From Pirellulales bacterium (lineage in GTDB: Bacteria; Planctomycetota; Planctomycetia; Pirellulales; Thermoguttaceae): a DNA stretch of 50,674 bases. The notes beneath the pieces are model-generated. The model had not been told where the DNA came from. It was given only the letters and a program-made list of their open reading frames with translations, and did no database searches. Made by a program: the position numbers and the translations under genes. Each line of letters begins with the position of its first letter. Position 1 is the stretch's first letter. The DNA is taken from NCBI GenBank assembly GCA_020846145.1, contig JADLEL010000205.1, positions 1 through 50,674 on the forward strand, read 5' to 3'. Shown piece after piece: positions 25,401 to 33,786 of this stretch.

Positions 25401-27764
25401 TTCGCCCTCGCTGCTTGCGCAATCCTTGAAATAGGCCGACTCCAATTCATCCAATTGCTTCTCGAGCGCGGCGGTCGCTACGCCGATTTCGTCCGCTGCA
25501 GAGCCAGCCTTCTCCCCGTCGAGCAGCAGGGCCAGCCGCCGCGCGGTTTTTGCCGTTTCGACGAGTTGGGGATCGAGTTCGCTCCGCCGATGCGTGCGGG
25601 AAAGAATCCACCGCGCGAGGTAGGGGACTGCGCCGTAGGCCCGGTCGCGCGCGCGATATCCCGCGGCGGCGATTTTCGCCGTTTCTTCGGCGCGCCGATA
25701 ATTGCCCGCGGCGTCGTTCCATTTTCCCTCGGCTTCGCGGAGCGCGGCGGCGGAGCCGACGAACAGCCGATCCTCCGCCTCCCGGCGCAGGGCATCGCCC
25801 GCATCCACCTGCGGGAAGACCCCATAAAAGGCCCGATCGTCGCGGGGCGCCGCGGCGGTCTCGGCCATGGTTCGCGCGCCGATCGCTTGTTTTACCGCTT
25901 GCGGCGAAACTTCCCAGACTTTCGCGTCGAGAAATTTGTCGAGCATGCGCAGGAATTGCGTTTCCACGAACTCGGCTTCGCCGGCGTTCGGCCGATCGAC
26001 GCCCCCTTCGACGAACTGCAATATTTTGGAGAGCATCTTGCGGTCGAGGGGCTCTTGCGACGCCCAGTTCCACGCGGCGGCCGAGGCGGCAAGGTAGGAA
26101 TAGCGAAGCGGCTCCGGCGGCGGCGGTTCGGGAGCGGGCTTTTTATCGGAAGCGTCCTTGGCGGGGGCCGGCGCGTTTTTATCGCCCGCTTTCGCTGCGG
26201 CTTTTGCCGCCGGTTTATTCTCGGGACTTTTTTCTTGGGCTTTTCCTGCCGCTTCCTTTGCGGAGTCTTTTTCTTCGGCTTTTACCGCCGGTTTATTCTC
26301 GGTGCTTTTTTCGTTTCCTTCGGTTTTTACCGCCGGTTTCGCTTCGGATGCTGTTGCTGTAGCTTCGGTCTTGGCGGGTTCCTTCCAAGGCGGCGGCAAT
26401 TTTATCCATTCCGCCGCGCTCGGACCTTGGCCGAACGCCGCCTTGAGCGGCAGGCTGTAGGCGGCGAGGCTTGAATCCGCGGCGCGGTTTTCCAGCCCGC
26501 GGAGTTCGAATTCGGTGCGCGAGGCCTGGCTCGTGAATTGCTCTTCATAGGTCGGCCCGGCCTGCGCCAGTTGCTCCAGCCGCAATAATCCCTGCTGCAC
26601 CTTTTCCCATTCTTGCGGGCAGTCGCACGGGATTCGCTTCTCCCCGTCATTTTTCAGTTTGGCGTGCCGATCCCACAGCCCCCGCAGCTTATCCCAGCGA
26701 GCATCGCCGGAAATATCGGCGTGGGGAATAGGCTCCTGGTCCTGCGATTTGTCGAAGACCAGCGGGAAATCCACGGCATCGGACGGAATGAGCATCGGAG
26801 TCTGGTCGTCGGCGCGCTTTTCGGAGACCCATTGCTTCACGTTGCGATTCAGGTACGCGAACAAATCCCGCAAAGTGATTTCGCCGTTTTTTCCGGGTCG
26901 TGCGGCCCCGCTGAGGCCGCGCCATAAAAAGTAGCCGAACACCGAATTCCGCAATTCGGGCGCCGCCCAGCCGATCTGTCCGGGCGAGGCCGAATTGAGC
27001 ACCACCAGACCGGGCACGTTCTGGTCCTTGACGACCGCCGGCAGCCGTTCGGCGAAAGTATTGCCGAGCAAGCCGATGCTCCAATTCAAATCCATGCGGT
27101 TCGCGTCGAGAATCAGCAGTTTTTTGACTTTTTCGGAGCGCAATTTCGGATTGCCGGCGAAAATCCGCTTCAACTCTTCGAGCAATTCGGACACGCGGAG
27201 CCACTTCGAGCTATCCAGCGGCGGCGCGTCGGGCGGAATCAGGCAGGGTTCGCCCTCCTCGTTGACCGCGCCGTGCATGCTGAGGTAGATCGCCAGCGCA
27301 TTCTTGGCGGGTCCGCCGGGTTCGGCCTTTTCGAGCTTCAGGCGAAGCTCTTTCAATCCGGCGGCCCGCGATTCGAAATCGACCGCGTCGTAGAGGAGCA
27401 CTTTTTTCTCGTCGAGGCCGGAGGCCGCCTTTCCGTGAAGGTCGCGGAAGCGGTTGGCGTCTTCCCGGGCATAAGCGTTCGGCGGCAGGGGATATTCGTA
27501 GTTCACGGCCGTTACGGCGAGGAAGGGAGTGAGTTTGGGCGTCCAGAGCAGCCAGATTACGAAGCCCGCGACCAGCGCGAGAAAGATCGACGACCAGAGA
27601 AAAACTTTCGTGCGGTAGCGCGTGACGGAGCGTTCGACGCCGTCGTCCACTTTTTTTGCCCAGCCGCCCGCCTTGGCGGCGCGAGGACCGGAAGAGGGCG
27701 TTTTTGCTTTCGACCGCCAACCGGCGCGGCCCGCCGGATCGGAAGGAGGACGAGGATCGGGCAT
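22464..27764 (-). CDS. membrane-anchored pseudocaspase and VWA-domain protein
   Basis: A 1766-residue protein. A short basic N-terminus precedes a membrane helix at about 54-73. A caspase-like (peptidase C14) domain follows: the His position is kept (YLSMHGAVN, H164), but the Cys position reads LLILDANRMD with N222 where active members have Cys, so it is predicted inactive. A Lys/Ala/Glu-rich linker lies near 460-540. A long helical region leads to a VWA domain with the MIDAS motif DCSGSMS (D1188) near 1180-1400, then beta-rich C-terminal repeats. It starts 15 bases after the WD40-caspase gene stops, so they form one transcript. The likely role is a scaffold that senses or binds partners through VWA and a dead caspase fold; this is inference. 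Confidence 0.85.
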   Translation of the reverse strand: MPDPRPPSDPAGRAGWRSKAKTPSSGPRAAKAGGWAKKVDDGVERSVTRYRTKVFLWSSIFLALVAGFVIWLLWTPKLTPFLAVTAVNYEYPLPPNAYAREDANRFRDLHGKAASGLDEKKVLLYDAVDFESRAAGLKELRLKLEKAEPGGPAKNALAIYLSMHGAVNEEGEPCLIPPDAPPLDSSKWLRVSELLEELKRIFAGNPKLRSEKVKKLLILDANRMDLNWSIGLLGNTFAERLPAVVKDQNVPGLVVLNSASPGQIGWAAPELRNSVFGYFLWRGLSGAARPGKNGEITLRDLFAYLNRNVKQWVSEKRADDQTPMLIPSDAVDFPLVFDKSQDQEPIPHADISGDARWDKLRGLWDRHAKLKNDGEKRIPCDCPQEWEKVQQGLLRLEQLAQAGPTYEEQFTSQASRTEFELRGLENRAADSSLAAYSLPLKAAFGQGPSAAEWIKLPPPWKEPAKTEATATASEAKPAVKTEGNEKSTENKPAVKAEEKDSAKEAAGKAQEKSPENKPAAKAAAKAGDKNAPAPAKDASDKKPAPEPPPPEPLRYSYLAASAAAWNWASQEPLDRKMLSKILQFVEGGVDRPNAGEAEFVETQFLRMLDKFLDAKVWEVSPQAVKQAIGARTMAETAAAPRDDRAFYGVFPQVDAGDALRREAEDRLFVGSAAALREAEGKWNDAAGNYRRAEETAKIAAAGYRARDRAYGAVPYLARWILSRTHRRSELDPQLVETAKTARRLALLLDGEKAGSAADEIGVATAALEKQLDELESAYFKDCASSEGEHKEKLARLLNVLAVPLVTGAQRNDYWKNCLKIAGASGRFKEAAPDGSTASAPADLADPYLAGLVFPDSRKHPLLLALAAASGEDDPFTASASAADEKKPLSAAELAAQGGRVRKLLNEEREICKKQLAETIRQAQIDQPRLAELNDIRRPLGAAERMVRAFAPLRGESLSWADPKLDPLHRLQNLDRHNLLLWQAWRTLQDFWGPSGPAEPPYFELTADAYLKSAAELFPEDAAQKEGAVCKRLESGREAARQGLEMEKPRTLVIDEEEASVPQSIVVSAADGFPPGEAAVFLQAGDDSLFPVSSKPDLDAPDLRRIPKSLPNGGRPKGVSFWILNDGRLGETPRLGAAAYFRGFLRAREFYVNSSAGWDALWVNKMPPKPSIAVRGSTLKKSNLMFILDCSGSMSKMVRSGSSQEGPVRERTRFEVVRDALERILEWLAKSPDSYNVGLMLYAHRVRWIDEPRGSKTNFQIVMPDPKNPAEFIAPPPNFNVRPSFDVEMVLPPGRFAKYECAAVKERLDALQPLGETPLYLSIIQALKALDAADPDAARHLIVLTDGGNAQFDRDNRQILSDPQLSKLLINLGDVEAAFAEPARKDVKMDVLGFDLDETNFASAEEKSSAQELMSFAKSRHHYYPVNDLASLTGALEKTVGLLKYEVQRIGDGKFITSEPLDLNAICETIDRPGDYRVQLVERGLSARIEAAKADVTVEGGEALELEVKENPLDGKRRLAHRRYEERLRDSADVSGGSDPRIRTVFLGAHLPEPTGGGARFFVSVQSADPERFSPRPLEVWAEITPVTPEGRPAAAPFIFYDRAVVPNRPVPVLEFAVPRWPPETEDAEIRFWCKFARTEPDRQGAVAELRGKNLQLEGVANVSFEVETKRGNKPADPFRVIVTESHSPGGDLGLVKVAMEPPPKSIKRRYNDKTGTIAHTFFYDDSAAAEADRYRILFTAKEKLKDGAFASPPDRPLKVKVPPSPL

Positions 27765-27779
27765 GAGATGGTTCCCCAG

Positions 27780-30700
27780 TTAATTTTTTCGCACTTTCGT
27801 CAAGGGGAGCGCGGTGAACGGCAAAATATCGTCCGGGGCGGCGGTGGGAGTTTGCAGCCCTTCGGTGATCTTCGGCACCGATTGCTTGAGATAGGCGACC
27901 AATTCGTCGAGCGTAACGTAGCCCGATCCGGCGGTGTCGGCCCGGCCGCCGAGCGCCTCCAACAGGCATTTGGTGAACGCGCCGTGTCCCCAGGAGGGCT
28001 TTTCCGCCGAGCGCTGCTCGCCGGTCGAAGCGGTAACGGTGAAGACCACGTCTTCCTGTAACTGGCGGACGGCGGCCTTCAGATCGCCCGAGCGCGGCGG
28101 TTGGATCGCGCCGCTGTGGCAGGTATCCAACAGGGCCAATTTGCGGCAGGGCACGTCGGCCAATTCGCGGAAATCGTCCCAGGAAATGCAATCTTCGTAT
28201 TTTCCCTTCTCGAAATCGGACATTTTGAAATCGTGCCCCACGAAGTAATACTTCTTCGTCTCCTCATCGACGATGCCGTGGCCGGCCAGGAACAGCAGCA
28301 GCAAGTCGTTGGGCCGGGCGACGGTCTTCAATTTCGCGCCGAGTTCCGTAAGCGCGGCGCGGAATTCTGCCGGCGTGACTTTTTTATCGGTCAACAGGGC
28401 AACGTCGTCGAGCGTATAAAGCCCTTGCGAGTTCTTGCCGAGCGATTCGGCGACGGCTCGGGCGTCGGCCACGGAAAATGCCAGCGGCCGAATCTCCGGA
28501 TCGCCGTACTTGTCGATGCCCATCGCCACGATGAAGAGTTTCGGCGGCTGCGTTTCGGGCGCCGCTTGATGATCGACGAGCACGTCGCCGAACGCCGCGG
28601 TGGGGGCGTCGGTGCCGACCATCACTTGAATCAAGTTCTTCCGGTCTTGCGGCAAGGAGACATCCCACTCGTAAGTCATTTCCGTGCCCGAGGGGAGCGC
28701 TCGCTCGCTTATGAGTTGTTGGTTCTTGCCCACCACGCCGTTGGCGAAAACCTTCGAGTGTAGCACTTTGCGGTCGGGAGGGACTTCGATTTTCGCGCGG
28801 ACACGGGTCGAGGCGTCCTTGATCGTCGAGCCGGGGGCGGGCGCGAGAATCTCCACGCGCGGCGTGGCGGCGATCTGCTGCGGCAGCGATTCGTTCAACT
28901 GGGCGGGGGGCATTCCGGCGGCGAGTTGAAACGCGCCTTGCAAACTTCCGGCCGCAAGCAGCCGTTCCATGAGGTCCGGCCGTTCGAGCTTTTTGAAGAA
29001 TTGATCGGCCCGATAGAAGTCGGGCAGACGCTCTAGGCCGCGATTGACCTGCCAGCCGAACATGCGATGGCCGTTCATTGAGGCGTCGTAGTAGCCCGCG
29101 GGCGTCCAAAAGGCCCATTCGCGGTTCGCGGCGACGAACAGCGTGGCCAGCGGTTGCCAGGCGGGCAGGATTTGAAAAGCGGGGCGGTCCTTGCCGCCGC
29201 GGTCGGGCGCGAAAACGACTTGCGTCCCCCAGGGCATGTCGCGCAGGGCGGAAAGCATTTCTGCCGGATTATCGAGCGCCTTATCGACGATCGCTTTGTC
29301 ATCGCCGTCCGCCGGCCAGCGAATTTCCTTGATCGCATCGCCGTCGCGCACGCCTTTGTGAAACAGCGGCCCGGCGGGGTGGACTTTCTTGGCGAGCAAC
29401 TTCCCGCCCTCGACGGCGAAATCCGCACCCCAGTAGCCGAGAGGTTCCCGGCCGCGAGTCAATTCCGCGAGACTCCAGAAGCGGATCGTGCCGTCGGCGG
29501 CCCCAGAGACGAGATACTTTAAATCGCGGGAAACTCCGAGCGAAGTCAGGTAATCGTTGTGCCCGCGGAAATGCCGCAGGATGGGGCACGGCCCTCGATC
29601 GGCCAATTTACAGACGTAGATGCTGTTTTGGCGATCGGTTCCCACGGCGATGGCGAAGGGCTTGCCGGCGGCGTTGGGAATCCAGCAGTAGCAGCGGATG
29701 CGGCCTTCGTCGAGATGCGGGAGCTGCGATTTTAGCGCGACCGTTCCCTGGGGCGCGCCGTTCACGAACAATTGCAGCGTGCCGTCGGCTTGCGGCTTGG
29801 CCGTCCAACCGCCGGCGAGCCATTCGCTGGGCAGCCAATCGGCCGGATCGGGTTTTTGCTCGGGACCGAGGGCGAGTTTCGCCGTATCGAAAGTTTCTTG
29901 CAGGTCGGCGGAATTATTGAAGCCGCGGTCTTGAAATTCCGTGCCGAAAGCCACGCGATAGAACGGTTCCTTGGCGGCAAAGGCGACCTTGAGAATTTTT
30001 TGGCCGGTTCCGCGCAGCGCGACCGGTTTTTCGGCTTGGGCTGCCGGATTATCTTGTTGAAGATCGGCAAAATTTTCCACGAAGACTTCGTTATTCTTCC
30101 CGCCGACGTAGGCAAAACGCTTTCCGTCGGGACTGAATGCGCAGGCATGAACGTGATCGGGTAAATCGCGGGTGGCAATCGTTTTCGATTCGCCGATATC
30201 CCGAATGATCAATTGACTTTTTGCATTTTTTCCGTCGATTGCGGTTCCGACGAGCAGCGTGCGCCCATCGGGATGAAAAGATAAGGAGATTACCGGACTG
30301 CGAAAGCGTGTTGCGCTATTAAAGGTCCAATCCTTACCGTCCCAAATTAATTGCGAACCATCCAGGTGGGCGGAGGCCAGCCATGCTCCATCAGGGGAGG
30401 CCGCCAATGCGCTTACACCGCCTTTTTGCGGAGAACCTGACGTGCGATGGTTTTGCGGATTGTTGACGTCTATAAGCATTAGATCCCACCAAAGCGATCG
30501 ATCGTGGAAAATCCTCGTGAACACCGGGACGACGATTTGATTGTTCCCTACAAAACAAACCGGCCGCGTTTTCGGCTGTTGGGCGATAAGAGCGGCTATT
30601 TCCGGACCATAAGTTTTTTCATCCGGTTCGTAGATCGTTACCGGCTTGCCGCCTTCGCGGTCCCAAAGCAACACGCAGCCGGAAGTATCGGCCGAAACGA

Positions 30701-31214
30701 GCCGTTTTCCGTCGGGCGAAAACGCCAGCGAGCAAACGGTTTGCCGGTGGCCTTCGAGGACCTTGACCATTGTGCCTTTCACCGGATCGACCAATAGGAT
30801 TTCACCCAGCGAACCCATCGCCCCGTAGCCGCCGATGGCCAACAGCCCATCGTTGGGGGCGGAGGCCAGCGCGTAGATGCCGCCGCGCAATCCGCGGGCG
30901 ACTTGCCAGCGAATCGTGCGCTCGCGGAGAAAGGTTCGCTTGATGTCGCGGAGCGTCGAAAGATTCCACACCAACACGTCTTTATCGAGTCCGGCCGAGC
31001 AGAGCCGCTCGGAATCGGGCGCGAACGCCAGCGCCTGCACCGTGGCGGTATGCCCGCCGGCGTTGATCCGCAGCCACGGCTCCTCCTCGACCGTCAGCTT
31101 CGTGCGCACGATGTCGCGCTGGGTTGCTTCATCGGCGATAAGGGAAGTCGAGAAAGCCGTCGATAAAACCGCAAGGAATATGCCGACCATTCGGTGGATC
31201 ATTTTCTTATTCAT
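27780..31214 (-). CDS. exported WD40-repeat protein with C-terminal caspase (C14) domain
   Basis: A 1144-residue protein. The N-terminal hydrophobic segment (about 9-27, ending STSLIADEA) is a signal peptide. WD40 repeats are seen from about 50 to 350 (GHTATVQALAFAPDSERLCSAG, GHRQTVCSLAFSPDGKRLVSAD) and again near 545-580 (GHNDYLTSLGVSRDLKYLVSG), enough for one or two propellers. The caspase-type peptidase occupies about 893-1130 with an intact dyad: H979 in LFLAGHG and C1032 in LDTCHSG. Caspase-like bacterial proteases cut after Arg/Lys or Asp depending on subfamily; specificity here is unknown. It sits between the DUF4384 gene and the pseudocaspase-VWA gene. Export argues for a periplasmic or surface role. 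An alternative start lies 4 codons downstream; neither has a clear ribosome site. Confidence 0.88.
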   Translation of the reverse strand: MNKKMIHRMVGIFLAVLSTAFSTSLIADEATQRDIVRTKLTVEEEPWLRINAGGHTATVQALAFAPDSERLCSAGLDKDVLVWNLSTLRDIKRTFLRERTIRWQVARGLRGGIYALASAPNDGLLAIGGYGAMGSLGEILLVDPVKGTMVKVLEGHRQTVCSLAFSPDGKRLVSADTSGCVLLWDREGGKPVTIYEPDEKTYGPEIAALIAQQPKTRPVCFVGNNQIVVPVFTRIFHDRSLWWDLMLIDVNNPQNHRTSGSPQKGGVSALAASPDGAWLASAHLDGSQLIWDGKDWTFNSATRFRSPVISLSFHPDGRTLLVGTAIDGKNAKSQLIIRDIGESKTIATRDLPDHVHACAFSPDGKRFAYVGGKNNEVFVENFADLQQDNPAAQAEKPVALRGTGQKILKVAFAAKEPFYRVAFGTEFQDRGFNNSADLQETFDTAKLALGPEQKPDPADWLPSEWLAGGWTAKPQADGTLQLFVNGAPQGTVALKSQLPHLDEGRIRCYCWIPNAAGKPFAIAVGTDRQNSIYVCKLADRGPCPILRHFRGHNDYLTSLGVSRDLKYLVSGAADGTIRFWSLAELTRGREPLGYWGADFAVEGGKLLAKKVHPAGPLFHKGVRDGDAIKEIRWPADGDDKAIVDKALDNPAEMLSALRDMPWGTQVVFAPDRGGKDRPAFQILPAWQPLATLFVAANREWAFWTPAGYYDASMNGHRMFGWQVNRGLERLPDFYRADQFFKKLERPDLMERLLAAGSLQGAFQLAAGMPPAQLNESLPQQIAATPRVEILAPAPGSTIKDASTRVRAKIEVPPDRKVLHSKVFANGVVGKNQQLISERALPSGTEMTYEWDVSLPQDRKNLIQVMVGTDAPTAAFGDVLVDHQAAPETQPPKLFIVAMGIDKYGDPEIRPLAFSVADARAVAESLGKNSQGLYTLDDVALLTDKKVTPAEFRAALTELGAKLKTVARPNDLLLLFLAGHGIVDEETKKYYFVGHDFKMSDFEKGKYEDCISWDDFRELADVPCRKLALLDTCHSGAIQPPRSGDLKAAVRQLQEDVVFTVTASTGEQRSAEKPSWGHGAFTKCLLEALGGRADTAGSGYVTLDELVAYLKQSVPKITEGLQTPTAAPDDILPFTALPLTKVRKN

Positions 31215-31275
31215 AAATAAATTACGAAACGAAGAGCGGCTACGGTTCAGGCATCTAATTTCAAACGCGTATCAA

Positions 31276-31322
31276 CAGTCGAGTAGGAGAGGGGCCGTAG
31301 GGCCGCCTCTCCTACTCGACTG
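31276..31322. repeat. 17-bp perfect inverted repeat (hairpin) between DUF4384 and WD40-caspase genes
   Basis: Arms CAGTCGAGTAGGAGAGG (31276-31292) and its exact complement (31306-31322) enclose a 13-base loop that can itself pair (GGCC/GGCC). It lies in the 135-base gap downstream of the WD40-caspase start. It could slow transcription, stabilise mRNA, or be one unit of a dispersed palindrome family. There is no T-run for a standard terminator. Confidence 0.8.
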
Positions 31323-31349
31323 CCTCCGCGTTGAAATCGCGCGGTTATT

Positions 31350-32216
31350 CTATTTCTTCTCCGTTTTCTCCTGAATCGATTTCAGCGGGATGCTCACCAG
31401 GAGTTTGGCGTTTTCGTCTTTGTTTTCGGCGGCGTAAACCGCCGCGGTGCCGCCGGTTTTATCGATAGTCGGCTCCTCGAAGGTGCCTTCGGTAACGCCG
31501 CGTTTTTTCACGTCGGCGGCCATGTTCTCGCGGGCTTTGGCGTCGCTGGTCAGGCCCCGCCAGGTGACGGTTTTATCGAGCACTTCCTGCTGCCGCTCGC
31601 GAACCGATTTCAGCGCCTTCTTCACCGTGGCCTTGAGGGTTTTACGCATCGCCAATTCTTCGGGCGAATCCACTTCGCCCGGCTTCTTGGTCAGCACGTT
31701 CGCCAGGACCGACCGGCTGCCCACCGGCTTCTCCGTGGCCACGACCAGCAGCGTCTCTTCGCCGGGCGGGTCGGTGATTTCCAGGAATCCGTCGTCGGGC
31801 AGCGCGACCGCTTTGTTCGCCTCGGCGAGCGGCGGGTCTTCGTCTTCGGTGGGCAAGAGGAATCCGCTCTTCCCGCTCGCCCCGATATGGAAAATGTAAA
31901 CGTAGTATTTGTTCAAGGGCTCGATCGACACGCGGACCTTGTCGCCCACCTTGAATTCGTAGGTTTTCGGATCGACGGGCGTTTCCTTGCCGTCCTTGAA
32001 GAGCATCACCTTGTAATCGACGGCGATCAGGTTTTTGACCGGCTGCGTGAAACCGACCAACTTGGCGATCTCCTTGCCCTCGCCGTCCTTGAAATACTTG
32101 CGCGTCAGGTCGCGAAAGGTCGGCTCTTCGGCGAACGCGGTCGAGGACAAGCCGAACAGGGCGAGGCAAAGAAATCCTACGAGGAATTTCGTTTTGCCGA
32201 CAAAAGAGCGTTTCAT
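31350..32216 (-). CDS. exported DUF4384-domain protein
   Basis: A 288-residue protein started at 32216, where GGGAGGT lies 8 bases upstream and the signal peptide (KFLVGFLCLALFGLSSTAFAEE) begins properly; a 14-codon upstream extension lacks a site. The DUF4384 pattern is seen at about 75-170: FKVGDKVRVSIEPLNKYYVY, then GFLLPTEDEDPP, the PDDGFLEI turn and ETLLVVATEKP. This domain is often fused to caspase-like peptidases in other bacteria; here it is a separate exported protein just upstream of the WD40-caspase. A Lys/Glu-rich tail follows. The role, perhaps a partner or substrate-presenting subunit of the caspase protein, is inferred. Confidence 0.85.
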   Translation of the reverse strand: MKRSFVGKTKFLVGFLCLALFGLSSTAFAEEPTFRDLTRKYFKDGEGKEIAKLVGFTQPVKNLIAVDYKVMLFKDGKETPVDPKTYEFKVGDKVRVSIEPLNKYYVYIFHIGASGKSGFLLPTEDEDPPLAEANKAVALPDDGFLEITDPPGEETLLVVATEKPVGSRSVLANVLTKKPGEVDSPEELAMRKTLKATVKKALKSVRERQQEVLDKTVTWRGLTSDAKARENMAADVKKRGVTEGTFEEPTIDKTGGTAAVYAAENKDENAKLLVSIPLKSIQEKTEKK

Positions 32217-32344
32217 GATCGTTACCTCCCAAAAAAGTATGTGGTTTGATTTAGACAATTAATTATCAACATTAATGAAAAATCCCCTCTGAGGAAGTGT
32301 ATGCGATACGCCGCGCAAAGGCAATAGCAGTAGTTATGTATTTT

Positions 32345-32629
32345 TTAGCCGATCATCACTTGGGGAAATCCCACGGTAATCGCGCCTCCGTGAACCGTCA
32401 TATCGCCCAGTCGCGCCGCCGGCATCCCCCCGATCAATACCGTGAACGAACCCATGGCGACTACGTCGGGCGGGCCGACGCAGGTTACCGCATCGCCGAC
32501 GCGGGCTGCGGGCATGCCGCCGATCATGACCGTCGGCAAACCGACGATAATCGGTCCGCCCACGTGCGGCACCACGCCCGTAACCATGGGGCATACGTGC
32601 AAATCTCCGATTCGTGCGGCGGGGGGCAT
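32345..32629 (-). CDS. PAAR-domain spike tip protein
   Basis: A 94-residue PAAR protein made of repeated units: MPPAARIGDLHVCPM, IGGMPAARVGDAVTC and IGGMPAARLGDMTVHGG. The motif PAARxGD that names the family is present three times. His and Cys after each motif are positioned as zinc ligands. PAAR proteins form the sharp cone on VgrG in type VI secretion and can carry effectors. No toxin domain is fused here. AAGGAG lies 9 bases before the start, and the gene begins 20 bases after the FHA-DUF4123 gene ends, so they share a transcript. Length is normal for a stand-alone PAAR. Confidence 0.93.
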   Translation of the reverse strand: MPPAARIGDLHVCPMVTGVVPHVGGPIIVGLPTVMIGGMPAARVGDAVTCVGPPDVVAMGSFTVLIGGMPAARLGDMTVHGGAITVGFPQVMIG

Positions 32630-32649
32630 GGTGTTTACTCCTTAGTGTA

Positions 32650-33705
32650 TTACGTCGATGCCCCCAGGACTGGTTCTTTGCGGACGAATCCCAATTCATC
32701 GAGCAGCTTGGCGCTCGAAGTGGGGCCGAAAAACTGCCAAATTTCGGGCAGGTCGGGCAGTTCGATGAGCACCGCCTCAATGCCCGTGAAAAAACTCCGC
32801 ACGAAATGATGCATCCCCTGAGCCAAGAGCATCGACATCACGCCGGGCCAGCAGTAACCGACGATGCCCGCGCTCGGATCGGCCTGTTGCGGCTTCGCCC
32901 GCAGGCAATTCCGCAAATGCTCCATTAAACCCGGTTTGTCGTAGCGCGAAAACAACGTCACCACGGCGTCTTTGCCCCAGCCTAGCTCGACGATCGCCGG
33001 CCATTCGGCGTAAGCCGCGGCGGAAACCACGACCGGCGAAGCCAACGCGGCGGCTTCGGGGGGAATCCAATTGAACAAATAATCCTCCACGCCCGGCGGT
33101 CCCGGCGGTTGCGCCTCGATTTTTCTGCGATCGACGATCAGATGCAGGGGAATTTTCAAACCCAGCAGGTTGGCCAGATCGGTGGGGCGGATGTCGGTTA
33201 AAGTGCCGCTGCATAACACCAGTCCCGACGCGCAAGTCTCCAAGGCATAGGTTACTTTACCGCGTTTCGCCGGCCGCGTTTCCGCCGCATGGGGCGGCAC
33301 GGCCGCCAAGGCGGGCGCGACACTTGCGGCGGCGGGAGTCGCAAAAATATCTTTTTCGCCGGCGACGGTCGATTCCGCGCCGCGCCGCGGGGCTTCCGCG
33401 GATTCGCTTTCGATCCGCACGCGAAAGGCGGTGCTCCCCGCGGTGATTTCGGTATCCGAACGCAGCGCGGTCCGTTCGCCGAGGGGCCGGCCGTCGAGCA
33501 TCGTGCCGTTGCGGCTGCCGAGGTCTTTAAGGTAACAGGCGCCGGCGTCGGTTTCCAGCGCGAAATGCACGGAGGACATGCGGCCGTCGTGGGGGACGGA
33601 GAAGTCGGCCATTTCGGTGCGGCCGACTTGAACGGTCTGGAACGCGCCCAGCACGAACTTTCGTCCGCTACTCGGTCCCGATATTACTTCGAGGATCACG
33701 CGCAT
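32650..33705 (-). CDS. FHA domain fused to a DUF4123-like adaptor domain
   Basis: A 351-residue protein. The start at 33705 gives MRVILEVISGPSSG; the open frame upstream runs through palindromic repeats and is not coding. The FHA domain spans about 1-95: VGR, SVPHDGRMSSVHF and LKDLGSRNGTMLDG are the phosphothreonine-binding signatures. After a Pro/Ala linker, residues about 145-345 fit the DUF4123 (Tap/TEC) pattern: PLHLIVDRRKIE, EDYLFNWIPPEAAALASPVVV, GWGKDAVVTLFSRYDKPGLMEHLR, then WPGVMSMLL and FFTGIEAVLI. DUF4123 proteins load effectors on VgrG. The FHA half could tie loading to the kinase at 19907. The FHA call is firm; the DUF4123 call is from eye alignment. Confidence 0.8.
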   Translation of the reverse strand: MRVILEVISGPSSGRKFVLGAFQTVQVGRTEMADFSVPHDGRMSSVHFALETDAGACYLKDLGSRNGTMLDGRPLGERTALRSDTEITAGSTAFRVRIESESAEAPRRGAESTVAGEKDIFATPAAASVAPALAAVPPHAAETRPAKRGKVTYALETCASGLVLCSGTLTDIRPTDLANLLGLKIPLHLIVDRRKIEAQPPGPPGVEDYLFNWIPPEAAALASPVVVSAAAYAEWPAIVELGWGKDAVVTLFSRYDKPGLMEHLRNCLRAKPQQADPSAGIVGYCWPGVMSMLLAQGMHHFVRSFFTGIEAVLIELPDLPEIWQFFGPTSSAKLLDELGFVRKEPVLGAST

Positions 33706-33736
33706 GATTCCGCTGGTTCGCCAAGTTGTTTTACTC

Positions 33737-33786
33737 GTTCCCACGCTCCCGCGCGGGAACGCAATTCCCCGACGCTCCGGCGTCGG
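33737..33786. repeat. two adjacent palindromes upstream of the FHA-DUF4123 gene
   Basis: GTTCCCACGC-tccc-GCGCGGGAAC (33737-33760, with one mismatch pair) and CCGACGC-tccg-GCGTCGG (33769-33786) lie 30-80 bases before the start. They account for the false N-terminal extension of the open frame. The first shares its GTTCCC arm with 7809-7834. Confidence 0.75.

Noticed and set aside
22452..26474. 1340-codon open frame on the plus strand, antisense to the pseudocaspase-VWA gene
   Set aside because: It is the mirror of a high-GC coding frame: rich in Arg/Gly/Ala with no domain, no ribosome site, and it ends where the real gene composition changes.
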